A DNA stretch of 64,000 nucleotides from Nicotiana tabacum. Its lineage: Eukaryota > Streptophyta > Magnoliopsida > Solanales > Solanaceae. The stretch lies in contig NC_134096.1 of assembly GCF_000715075.1 (NCBI RefSeq), positions 40,435,804 through 40,499,803 of the forward strand, given 5' to 3'. The notes below the pieces were generated by a model. The model worked only from the letters and a program-made list of their open reading frames with translations. It made no database searches and was not told the origin of the DNA. The position numbers and the translations under genes are program-made. Positions 22,874 to 33,997 of the stretch are shown piece by piece (position 1 is the first letter of the stretch; every line of letters begins with the position of its first letter).

Positions 22874-25358
22874 TGTAAAACCCCGGAAAATTCTGAAGTA
22901 CTTAAGCGCTACTAAGAAAGTCGATGTGCACTAATTATATTATTTTGTGTGAAGACGAGGTCTATTAATGGAATGGATATCAATTACATATGATAATAAG
23001 TGTACGAGTCATATTATAAGTGATATGGGGTCTAGGGAGAGCCCTCAGTGCAAGTCAAGTTGAGAATTTCATGATAGACTAAAGTTGCAAATGAGTACGT
23101 ACAAGACCAAACTTTGGATGAGAATATATACATATATATATAAGGATTTATGCGGTGAATGACCTATAAAATTAAAGGTCTTTGAGTATAGTTTCTAACG
23201 CTTCAAACCGTTTGTTATTTGGACATTCCTACAAGATGTTATGACCAAATTACCAAAGCCTACGGATGAGAAGCATCCAAAGCCGCGTCCGAAAGAGAGA
23301 CTGGCAGTGAAGTGCTGCCATAGCGTCCAGGTCCGCATACGACCTTCAAAGAGGAGTGAAGTGGGGATGAGAAACATCCAGGGCCGCATCCGAAACCCAA
23401 AACTCTGGGCCTATAAATACAAGGTTGGGTAAAGAGGGTATTTTGTGTATTTTGGGGTTAGGGTTCTTGAAGTGAAGGGGCGATTTTGAGCTCAAGTCAA
23501 GTCTAATAAACCAAGGTAAGTTGTCAATGCTGTTTTGGGTTGATTATCACTCAATATACATGAGTTCTAACATTATTTTTACATCCAAATACAAGATTTC
23601 ATCATCAAATCCTCAAGAACACAAAAATCACCAAAGTTGTGATTTTTCAAGATTGATCTACTAGAGGTAATTCCAATGCTTCAAACTCGTTTATTATGAG
23701 TAGTTAGAAGTATTTGAAGTATTTGTTACAAGTTTTAATGGTTGAAAGATTGGATTATAAAACTCTAGTTCATGGCATGAATAGTACTTTTGAGAAATTA
23801 AGAGAGAAGGTGAATGGTAATCTTGGCGATGAAATTTATGAATACAATGAACCTATGGGATTTGTTACTAATATTGGTCCCAATGGATGTTGATATTGTA
23901 GATTGAAGTTGCTTAATATAGTAGATCGTTGTATTATCATTAAGGGGTGAATTTCAGTTTCGGATCGTTGACATTGAATTGAGGAGACAAGAGGGCATTC
24001 AGAGGTGGATACGCACGGAGTGGAAATTTCCTGAGTATTGATTAGCTTGCTCGACGTTGGGTTCATCTTGTTGAGGTAAGTAACAGTTTTAACTCTGTCT
24101 TTGAGCGTATAAACTCGGAGATTTGACATCACGTGATTGCTTGGAAGTGATACCCACGCAAGGTGATGAGCGTGTGGGTGTGCACCGCGAGGAATTGAGA
24201 CTTTGTCCGTCCCGTGAGGCATTGAGGCCTAATGGCTATTATCTGTGGTTATGTGTTTATTTGTTGTTGAACTTGTTTGCCTTCATGTTATAGATCATGC
24301 TTAGGCTTTATTCATGCTCACATTATTTGTACTCAGTCATAGAAATTATTGTACATGTTTACCTCAGTCTCTATTAATTGCTAATATGCGGTGATACTTG
24401 ATATGGGTTGTGTTCCTTATTTGTTGGTGATGCTGAGGCTAGTGAGGTACATGATTGAGTGAGGCCGATTGCCTGGTTGTGAGGATACTAATACCATAGC
24501 GCGTGATTTGTCCGCGTAGCACGTGAGTTGACCGTGCGGGTCCAGGTATTGATACCATAGTGCGTGAGTTGTCCGCGTAGCACGTGAGTTGACTGTGCGG
24601 ATCCAGGTATTGATATGATGGCATGTGAGTTGTCCGTCCTTAGCGCTTGGGCTTTGTGAGCCCTCCGGAGTCTATACACACCCCTAGTGAGCGCAGAGTG
24701 TTCAGTGTTTTGAGTATTGAGTGCTGAGTGCAAGTGATGAGTGATGGAGTGACACTGCTGTGAGGTTGTATTTATTTGTGTTGTTGCAGCATTTATCTGT
24801 TAAACTTCTTTGTGGAATTTACAGAGTTATGGAATTTACCTATTTATTTCTGTTTATTTTTAAATTATGAAAATAAATAATTGGACTGTTTTACTTAGCT
24901 CGTCACTATTGCTCAGTCCCTTAGTTATTTCTGTTACTACTGAGTCGGTTGTACTCATGCTACACCCTGCACTTTATGTGCAGATCTAGGTGAGTTAGAG
25001 CGCGGCGATCGTTGAGTTCAGGTCGGCTATTGTTGGAGATTGCAAGGTAGCTGCTAGCGTCCGCAGGACCTTGTTACTCCTTTTATCATTTCTTCTTTTG
25101 GACTACATTGACAGTTAGACAATTTTATTTCTTAGTTCATAGATTTAGACGCTCATGACTTAGTGACACCCCGATGTTTGGGGCTCGTTTCCCGTATTTT
25201 CTATAATTATATTTAGAGTTGATTTAGTTTATGAAAAAAAAAATCAAATATTTTATTAAATTCTTATAATCGATTTAGTAGTAATATTTTGGGAAATAAG
25301 CTTGCCTTGTAACACGACAGGCGCCATCACGACCATGGTTTGATTTTGGATCGTGACA
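22874..25358 (+). repeat. Element B left LTR (2485 bp)
   Basis: TATA box TATAAATAC at 23412-23420. Upstream, a GCATCC-x-AGCCGC(G/A)TCCGAAA motif occurs twice; the right LTR has one, which accounts for most of the 88-bp length difference. About 24487-24640 repeats CACGTGAGTTG(T/A)CCG(T)GC-type units. Confidence 0.85.
23412..23420 (+). promoter_or_regulatory. TATA box of element B left LTR
   Basis: GGGCCTATAAATACAAGG is conserved in the right LTR (TATAAATAC at 26757-26765). Transcription would start about 30 bp downstream. Confidence 0.6.
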
Positions 25359-25361
25359 AGT

Positions 25362-25373
25362 TGGTATCAGAGC
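25362..25373 (+). other. Primer-binding site of element B (tRNA-iMet type)
   Basis: TGGTATCAGAGC, three bases after the left LTR; identical in elements C and D. Confidence 0.8.
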
Positions 25374-26306
25374 TTTAGGTTACATAGGTCTCACGAGTCA
25401 TGAGCGGGTTTAGTAGAGTCTTACGGATTGGTACGGAGATGTCTGTACTTATCTTTGAGAGGCTGTAGAACCTTTAGGTAAACTTCACATTCTTGAATTC
25501 ATTTCGTGCGGTATTGATTCAGCTTGAAGTATAACTCTTTGAATTCCTTCCACGCATTCGTATGCGCACATGAGCGCTCGGTATCAGTTGTGCATCGACA
25601 GATTGTGATTCCCTGGATGAGGTGCGAGATGTAATTTCTGTGCGTTGATGTTGGGCCAGTCTGGAGGACATGAGGCCGGTTTTTGACTGTAGCTTGAGCA
25701 CTGAGGTGTTGATTGTGTGAGTGCATGTTTGTGGTACTTTTGGGGATATTTAAGAGAGTATTTAGCGGCTTATGAACCTTAGGGCAGTGTGGTTTTATGC
25801 TTGGGTCTCGTGTTGTGAGTCTGGGTTGAGGATTGTGGTGTTATGACGGGGCAATGTATCAATTTAAAGGTAATTCAGAAGGAACTCGGATAGATAGGAC
25901 ATCTTGGTAGTAGGTTGGATCGGCATGGTAATGGGTATGCTTAGTTCTTTGGGTGTGTATGAGGTAATGAGTTCTACAGGTGTTTTGTGGCAATGTCCTT
26001 GGGTTTTTAGTGACCTGTGTAGCTTTATTGAGTTAGAAGGATTCAGTCCTGACAGATTGGTTTTGAGCCATTGGGGTTCTCTGGCAGGTGGACGGCCCAG
26101 TTATAGGGGCTGCCAAAATTTTTACGAATTTGTAAAGAAAGCCAAATTTTAAGGGCCATAAGTAAGTTGAAATTTTGGAAAGGAAGTATGAGATTGATGT
26201 AGTCATGAGTTCTTATGTATAATGGTTGGAGGTATAAGGATAACTCTATTCTTAGAAGTGACTTGTGAAACATTCGAGGATTAATGTGAAAACGAGCCAA
26301 ACCTTT
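25374..26306 (+). other. Element B internal region, non-coding
   Basis: The first ~120 bp match the D leader (48233-48365) closely. The rest matches parts of C's internal region (for example 25975-26075 against about 57550-57655, sharing GACCTG(T/C)G(T/G)(A/G)GCTT). The longest frame is 82-85 codons with no recognisable product. No clear polypurine tract precedes the right LTR. Confidence 0.65.
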
Positions 26307-28703
26307 TGTAACACCCCGGAAAATTTTGAAGTACTTAAGCGCTATTAAGAAAGTCGATGTGCACTAATTATATTATTTTGTGTGAAGACGAGGTCTATTA
26401 ATGGAATGGATATCAATTAGATATGATAATAAGTGTACGAGTCATATTATAAGTGATGTGGGGTCTAGGAAGAGCCCTCAGTGCAAGTCAAGTTGAGAAT
26501 TTCATGAAAGACTAAAGTTGCAAATGAGTACGCAAAAGATCAAACTTTGGACGAGAATATATACATAAATATATATGGAGTTATGTGGTGTATGACCTAT
26601 CAAATTAAATGTATTTGAGTATAGTTTCTAACTCTTCAAACCGTTTGTTAGTTGGACATTCCTACAAGAAGTTATGACCAAATTACCAAAGGCTGGCGGA
26701 GGAGCCTACGGATGCGAAGCATCCAGGGCCGCATCCGAAACCCATAAATCTGGGCCTATAAATACAAGGTCGGGTAAAGAGGGTATTTTGTGTATTTGGG
26801 GGTTAGGGTTCTTGAAGTGAAGGGGCGATTTTGAGCTCAAGTCAAGTCCAATAAACCAAGGTAAGTTGTTAATGATATTTTGGGTTGATTATCACTCAAT
26901 ATACATGAGTTCTAACATCATTTTTACATCCAAATACAAGATTTCATCATCAAATCCTCAAGAACACAAAAATCACCAAAGTTGTGATTTTTCAAGATTG
27001 ATCTACTAGAGGTAATTCCAATGCTTCAAACTCGTTTATTATGAGTAGTTAGAAGTATTTGAAGCATTTGTTACAAGTTTTAATGGTTGAAATATTGGAT
27101 TATAAAACTCTAGTTCATGGCATGAATAGTACTTTTGAGAAAATAAGAGAGAAGGTGAATGGTAATCTTGGCGATGAAATTTATGAATACAATGATCCTA
27201 TGGGATTTGTTACTAATATTGGTCCCAATGGATGTTGATATTGTAGATTGAAGTTGCTTAGTATAGTAGATCGTTGTATTATCATTAAGGGGTGAATTTC
27301 AGTTTCGGATCGTTGGCATTGAATTGAGGAGACAAGAGAGCATTCAGAGGTGGATACTCACGGAGTGGAAATTTCCTTAGTATTGATTAGATTGCTCGAC
27401 GTTGGGTTCATCTTGTTGAGGTAAGTAACAGTTTTATCTCTGGCTTTGAGGGTATAAACCCGGAGATTTGACATCACGTGATTGCTTGGAAGTGATACCC
27501 ACGCTAGGTGATGAGCGTGTGGGTGTGCACCGCGAGGGATTGAGACTTGGTCTGTCCCGTAAGGCATTGAGGCCTAATGGCTATTATCTGTGGTTATGTG
27601 TTTATTTGTTGTTGAACTTGTTTGCCTTCAAGTTAGAGATACTGCTTAGGCTTTATTCATGCTCACATTATTTGTACTCAGTCATAGAAATTATTGTACA
27701 TGTTTACCTCAGTCTCTATTAATTGCTAATATGCGGTGATACTTGATATGGGTTGTGTTCCTTATTTGTTGGTGATGCTAATGCTAGTGAGGTACATGAT
27801 TGAGTGAGGCCGAGGGCCTGGTTGTGAGGATATTAATACCATAGCACATGAGTTGTCCGCGTAGCACGTGAGTTGACCGTGCGGGTCCAGGTATTGATAC
27901 CATAGCGCGTGAGTTTTCCATGTAGTACGTGAGTTGACCGTGCAGATCCAGGTATTGATATGATGGCACGTGAGTTGTTCGTGCTTAGCGCTTGGGCTTT
28001 AGGAGCCCCTCCGGAGTCTGTACACACCCCAGTGAGCGCAGAGTGTTGAGTGTTTTGAGTATTGAGTGCTGAGTGCGAGTGATGAGTGATGGAGTGACAC
28101 TCTTGTGAGGTTGTATTTATTTGTGTTGTTGCTGCATTTATCTGTTAAACTTCTTTGGGGAATTTACAGAGTTATGGAATTTACCTATTTATTTCTGTTT
28201 ATTATTTAATTGTGAAAATAAATAATTGGACTGTTTTACTTAGCTCGTCACTATTGCTCAGTTCCTTAGTTATTTCTGTTACTACTGAGTCGGTTGTACT
28301 CATGCTACACCCTGCACTTTATGTGCAGATCCAGGTGAGTTAGAGCGCGGCGATCGTTGAGTTCATGCCGGCTATTGTTGGAGACTGCAAGGTAGTTGTT
28401 AGCGTCTGCAGGACCTTGTTACTCCTTTTATCATTTCTTCTTTTGGACTACATTGACAGATATACAGTTTTATTTCTTAGTTTATAGATTTAGACGCTCA
28501 TGACTTAGTGACACCCCGATGTTTGGGGCTCGTTTCCGTATTTTCTATAATTATATTTAGAGTTGATTTTGTTTATGAAAAAAAAAATTCAAATGTTTTA
28601 TTAAATTCTTATAATCGATTTAGTAGTAATATTTTGGAAAATAGGCTTGCCTTATAACACGATAGGCACCATCACGACCATGGTTAGATTTTGGGTCGTG
28701 ACA
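26307..28703 (+). repeat. Element B right LTR (2397 bp)
   Basis: It starts TGTAACACCCCGG and ends GGGTCGTGACA. It is collinear with the left LTR apart from the U3 indel upstream of the TATA box. Confidence 0.85.
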
Positions 28704-29960
28704 TGAATTTTCTCTTAGGATAGAAATCTTAGTCTGATGAATCTTTCTCCTAAGATAAAAAAAAACCTAGTCTGATGAATTTTCTCCTAGGATAATAAAT
28801 CGTAGTCTGATGAATCTTTCTCTTAAGATAAGAAAACCTAGTTTAATGAATTTTCTCCTAAGATAGAAATCTTAGTTTGATGAATCTTTCTCCTAAGATA
28901 AAAAAAACCTAGTCTGATGAACTTTCTCCTAGGATCGAGGTCTTAGTCTGATGAATTTTCTCCTAAGACAAGAAAACCTAGTCTAATGAATTTTCTCCTA
29001 GGATAGAAATCTTAGTCTGATGATTCTTTTTCCTAAGATAAGAAAATCTAATCTGATGAATTTTCTCCTAGGATGGAAATCTTAGTCTGATAAATCTTTC
29101 TCCTAAGATAAAAAAAAAGTCCAGTCTGATGAATTTACACCTAGGATAATAAATCTTAGTCTGATGAATCTTTCTCCTAAGATAAAAATTAAAAAGACCT
29201 AGTCTGATGAACTTTCTCCTAGGATCGAAGTCTTAGTCTGATGAATTTTCTCCTAAGATAAGAAAACCTAGTCTGATGAATTTTCTCCTAGGATAGAAAT
29301 CTTAGTTTGATTAATCTTTCTCCTAAGATAAAAAAAACCTAGTCTGATGAACTTTCTCCTAGGATAAACGTCTTAGTCTGATGAATTTCTCTCCTACGAT
29401 AAGAAACCAGTCTGATGAATATTTCTCCTAGGATAATAAATCTTAGTCTGATGAACCTTTCTCCTAAGATAAGAAAACCTAGTCAAATGAATTTTCTCCT
29501 AGGATAGAAATCTTAGTCAGCTGAATCTTTCTCCTAATATAAAAAAAACTTGTCTAATGAATTTTCTCCTAGGATGATAAACGTCTTTAGTCTGATGAAT
29601 CTTTCTCCTAAGATAAGAAAACCTAGTCTGATGAATTTTCTCCTAGGATAGAAATCTTAGTCTGATGAATCGTTCTCCTAAGATAAAAATCAAAAAGACC
29701 TAGTCTGATGAACTTTCTCCTAGGATCAAAGTCTTAGCCTTTTCAATTTTCTCCTAAGATTAAAAAACCTAGTCTGATGAACTTTATCCTAGGATAGAAA
29801 TCTTAGTCTGATCAATCTTTCTCCTAAGAAATAAAAAAACAACCTAATCTGATTAATCTTTCTCCTAGGATAAACGTCTTAGTCTGATGAATTTTTTTAG
29901 GATAATTTTTTTTTAAAAAGTCTGATGAGATTTTTTCCTAGGATAATTTTTTTTTAAAAA
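28704..29960 (+). repeat. Minisatellite (~35 bp), unit 2, right arm
   Basis: The array resumes at B's target duplication and ends in T-rich sequence. It corresponds to 10372-11780 of unit 1. Confidence 0.85.
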
Positions 29961-30129
29961 GTCTGGATTTAAAAAATAAGAAAAAAGAAAAAAGGGTCAT
30001 TTGTTCACACCCTCAGAAAATAAGCGTTGGGACAATTTTGTTTAAAAGAATGAATTTCTCAAAAAAAAATGAAAATGATTTTTCTCAAATCGAACAAAAC
30101 AAAATCCTTCTTGGTTCGTTTTAGTATAG

Positions 30130-30455
30130 GGTACACAATTCCATAGTCTTGTTTTCCAACATAAGGTCTCCACTCCCTAGTTGATTTTATTTTAGATATA
30201 GGGTCTCCACCCCCTAATCTCCTTTTCCAACATAGGGTCTCCACTCCCTAGTTGATTTTTATTTTTAGATATAGGGTCTCCACTCCCTAGTCTCCTTTTC
30301 CAACATAGGGTCCCCACTCCCTAGTTGATTTTTATTTTAGACATAGGGTCTCCATTTCCTAGTCTTCTTTTCCAACATAGAGTCTCCACTTCTTAATTGA
30401 TTTTATTTTAGACATAGGATCTCCACTCCCTAGTCTCTTTCCCAACATAAGGTAC
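30130..30455 (+). repeat. ~66-bp tandem repeat, unit 2
   Basis: Copies of the ACATAGGGTCTCCACTCCCT unit, corresponding to 11951-12290. Confidence 0.8.
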
Positions 30456-31304
30456 ACCAATCCTTAGTTGGGACATCTTTTTGTTTATAAAGGAACACCA
30501 TCCAAAAAAAAAAAACAAAGAACAAAAAACAAAAAAAAATCATTATGATCTTTTCGGGGTACACCATTCCCGACCTTTTATTGCTTTCAATAAAGAAGTA
30601 GTTTAAAATTTTGTTACAATAACTCACGAAATTTTTCTAGTGCAAACTGGGACAGAAAAATTTCGTTTGTTTGTTTGTTTTGGTGTCTGGGCAGGTTTTA
30701 CCTCGAGGCACATGGTTCGAGATGACCAAAAGAAGAAGTCTCAATCTAGAAAAAAGAAAAGAAAAAAAAGAAGTGAATCCAAAATGTAAGAAGCAGATGA
30801 AAGGATGTGGACTGCTCAAGACATGAATGAAGTCACGAGCATTGCATTTTCCGTTTTGATTAGAAAAAGCCGTATAAGAATGGACTAGCACGTGCAGCTA
30901 GCAAGTCAAGGTTCAAATCAAAGTCTGCATGAAAAACCAGCCAAGACTCAAGATCAAGTTTCAGAAGACTTAGAGATAGGAACCTTGTAACTCATAGCTG
31001 ATAGGCTTGTTTAGTTTCTTTTCATTTTAATTTTGGTATAATAAGGAGCTCAACAAGCAGTAACAACAGCAACAACAGTGAAATCACAGCTTTTTCGGTA
31101 GTCCCAGCTACCAAAACCTCCAGAACTACACTGACCTGATTCCTTTATAGCCAAAGATATGTAGGCGACCTCTGAAGCAAGGTTTGGTCAAACATTTTCA
31201 AAACGCATCCGAATGGAGTGTCAAACGGGCAAATATTGCTCGTAATTGCTCACTTTATCTTTGCCCGAAAACTCTTCGTGTTTCCGAGCAAATAGGAGCT
31301 GCCG
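30456..31304 (+). other. 3' untranslated-like end of Ogre-like internal region, unit 2
   Basis: Second copy of 12291-13134. No coding signal. It ends in a decayed polypurine tract (about 31290-31303). Confidence 0.55.
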
Positions 31305-32664
31305 TGAGTACCTAATTTTTGCCGTGATGCAAATCACTCCTAAAAATATTCCACAATAGTTTAGAGTTGTTCATGCATATTTAGAGTTGTTTAAAAATCA
31401 TAGAAAATCATAAAAATATTCAAATCTTAATTTTATAGGATTTTAGATTTTAAATTACATTGTTAAAATGCATTATTTAAATATCTACAAAAAACCAAAA
31501 AAATATATTCTTAGGTTAGTTAATTAATTAGGTCATTAGTCAATTAGTGAGTAAAATATATATAATAGTTTAGCCACACAAATTGGTTTTAATTAAAATT
31601 TGAGTCTAGAGTGACTAATTTTGTAATTGTTTCAAGCACATCCCTTTAGAAGCCCAATCCATCTGGCCTGACCCACTCTTCTCTTAAAACACCCATCTCT
31701 CCCACTCTATTAGGGGACCCTAATTTCACTCCTCTACTCCCTAGAGGACAGAGAAAAAGATCAAATCCCCTCCCATGGGAAAAAAACCTAGCCGCCCAAT
31801 TCATCTTCTCCAAAAAATCGAAACAGACCTCCTTCTCCTTTGAAAACCAAAAACCTTGCTACTCACTCTCATTCTTTCACTCACGTTTTTTAGCGCACGC
31901 ACACATAGAATTCTCTAAAAAAATCCAGAATCCTTTTCTCACTTTAGCACTGACTCACACACGCGATAGCTAATAGGTCTGGAATTCAAAGGAAAAAAAT
32001 CTGAATTTGAAACATGACAAAAAATTTAAAAAAAAAAAAAGAAAACATAAAAAAAAGGGGAACATTGTTAGTATTGCTCCATTTCTACTGTTCTGGCCGT
32101 TCTACGACTCTTTTTTGTTGCTTTCAAGTATTTTCTGGGATTCAAATGGTGAACAAAATTTTCAGAGCTGTGATTGTTGGCTTTTCTGTTGGGTTCCACT
32201 TCTTAATTTCAGACCTTCGTTTTGTTTATCTAGCTGATTCTTCCACGTTTAGGTATGTTTTTTTTTACATTTTGTAACAACCTAGTTTGAGTCAATAAAA
32301 ATGCAAATATGGTGTTTGATTGTCCTATACTGTGTTTAATTGTCCTATACTATGTTTAATTGTCCTATACTATGTTTAATCTATTTAGTTTGTTATGGGT
32401 ATACATGATTTCCTGTTAAGTGTATTGATGTAGATTTACTAGAATGTGTAGAACATTTCTATTTAGCCTAGTCCTATACATTTAAGAATCATGTTTAAGT
32501 GTAATGAATATTTCTATTTAGCCTAGTCCTATACATATTTTAGAACGTCATTCCATTCTTGTTAGTCTATTGACCTATCCATGGTCTGTTGAATGCTCGA
32601 ATCACTTTATGTTTAATTTAGGATCGTTTGCTTAAACTCTTAAATTTGAATCTTCAATTTTGCT
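31305..32664 (+). repeat. LTR3 of the Ogre-like array, 3'-truncated
   Basis: It matches the first ~1.4 kb of LTR2 and breaks off inside TTCAATTTTGCTT. It has a threefold 20-bp repeat of TGTCCTATACTATGTTTAAT at 32321-32380 that is single in LTR1 and LTR2. It also has a deletion of about 85 bp patched with a 27-bp copy (32510-32536) of nearby sequence (32455-32481). The 87-codon frame at 32014-32277 is LTR sequence. Confidence 0.75.
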
Positions 32665-33299
32665 TTTGGCTAGTTTCGAGCCATTCGGAGGATAATTTGA
32701 GCGGGATGGCGCTCCCAGTCTATCGAATTGGCTTGTTTGAGGTAATTTTTTTGCCTAACTTTGTTGAGGAAATTTTTCCTATTAATTTCCATTGTTTGCT
32801 ACATGTGAGGATGATACATATATGAGGTGACGAGCATATATGCATGTGCCAGGGTTAATCATGCTCGGGGGTAAATTATACGACTTATTGTGCTTTGTAG
32901 AATTATGTGACACTCTTGTTTCATGTCTTATTTGACTTCTAGATTTCTATGAATATGATATTAAATGCTAGAAACCATGATTTGTCTTATTATAATTTGA
33001 TTAAAAATCTGACGGACTTGTGTAAAAATTATTGATGTGCTAAATCCGGTCATTATTATACTCAATCACAAATACATCGCTGCCACCGTTATTCTTGAGA
33101 TTTTAAATTCTATATTTGAGTTGAAGATCGTTTTTGAGACTTGTTGAAATACTTGAATAATAAAGTACTTGAGTTTCATTGAATTGTGATTGGCTTGAAA
33201 GCCGCGATTGATGTTCAATTTGGAATATTCGTTTAAACACTCTCCTTGATGTTATATGTGCTTCCTACCTTGCTTGTTAATGATATATATGTGCTTGGT

Positions 33300-33615
33300 A
33301 AGGAAGAGCGTAAAGCACGAAGGGTGATGCCGTGCCATTTCATATACATTATCGTGTGAGAAAGAGTGTAAAGCACGAAGCGTGATGTCGTGCCATTTCC
33401 GTTATATTATCTGTGAGGAAAAGTATAAAGCACGAAGGGTGATGCCGTGCCATTCATATACATTATTATGCACGAAAGATAATACCGTGCCATTTCATTT
33501 ACATTATCATGTGATGATGAGAGTAAAAGCACGAAGGGTGATGTCGTGCCATTATTTTTATATTATCATATGTTCATGGCACGAAGGGTGTTTCCGTGCA
33601 TGCGAGGATGAGAGA
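33300..33615 (+). repeat. ~58-bp tandem repeat, first copy in element C LTR
   Basis: About five imperfect units built around GCACGAAGGGTGATGCCGTG. The 136-codon frame at 33382-33792 runs through them and is not a gene. Confidence 0.75.
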
Positions 33616-33997
33616 CATACATTATATTGTGATATCTTTTCGTTGTTTATACATTCATGCATTTATCTTGAGCTGTTATTGTACACCTATGTTTTCTATG
33701 TGAAATGTAGTCGTTGTTCTGTCGGTATCCTCTACCCCAAGTGTTGTTGTGTTATCCATGCCTTCTATCTGTTTAACTTGCAAATATTATGATTTTCTTC
33801 TTGTTTGTTCTATTTGCATCTAAGTCTTCTACCATGCTAATTAGTGAAATTTATATTCTTCTTTCCTAATTGCTGTTATAATTTCTATGCCTTTTTCTCA
33901 GTCTGTTTCCATTGTCCATATGTACTGCTTTGTTCATTGTTGCTTCCTATATGCCTCCCACTTTATTTTTTTAATGTTATTGGCATTTCTCCCACCT

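Larger units (their letters stand above)
22874..28703 (+). mobile_element. Element B: complete non-autonomous LTR retrotransposon (5.8 kb)
   Basis: Two LTRs (22874-25358 and 26307-28703) flank a 0.95-kb internal region. The target duplication TGAAT is perfect (22869-22873 and 28704-28708). The LTRs begin TGTAA(A/C)ACCCCGG and end GGTCGTGACA or GATCGTGACA. A tRNA-iMet-type primer-binding site follows the left LTR. The internal region encodes no gag or pol. Its leader matches that of Tekay element D, so it probably relied on Tekay proteins in trans. Confidence 0.85.
915..32664 (+). mobile_element. Tandem Ogre/Tat-like Ty3 retroelement array (LTR-internal-LTR-internal-LTR)
   Basis: Three direct copies of one LTR (915-3214, 13135-15435, 31305-32664 truncated) separate two copies of one internal region. 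Unit 1 is 12.2 kb. Unit 2 is 12.3 kb after subtracting the nested element B. Each complete LTR is followed by a primer-binding site TGGCGACTCTG(C/G)TGGGGA and preceded by AAAGAGGGGCA-type polypurine sequence, signals that point to the Ogre/Tat branch. No gag, protease, reverse transcriptase or integrase is visible in either internal region, so the element looks non-autonomous. The shared solo LTR in both internals shows that the duplication happened after that insertion. Confidence 0.75.

Noticed and set aside
25359..26306. Degraded gag-pol inside element B
   Set aside because: No motif of gag, protease, reverse transcriptase or integrase in any frame, and 0.95 kb is too short.
22874..28703. 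Two separate solo LTRs rather than one element
   Set aside because: A primer-binding site follows the first LTR, and the TGAAT duplication flanks the outer ends only.
33382..33792. 136-codon Cys/His-rich frame, paralogue at 43543-43842
   Set aside because: It is composed of the 58-bp tandem repeat and AT-rich LTR sequence of element C.
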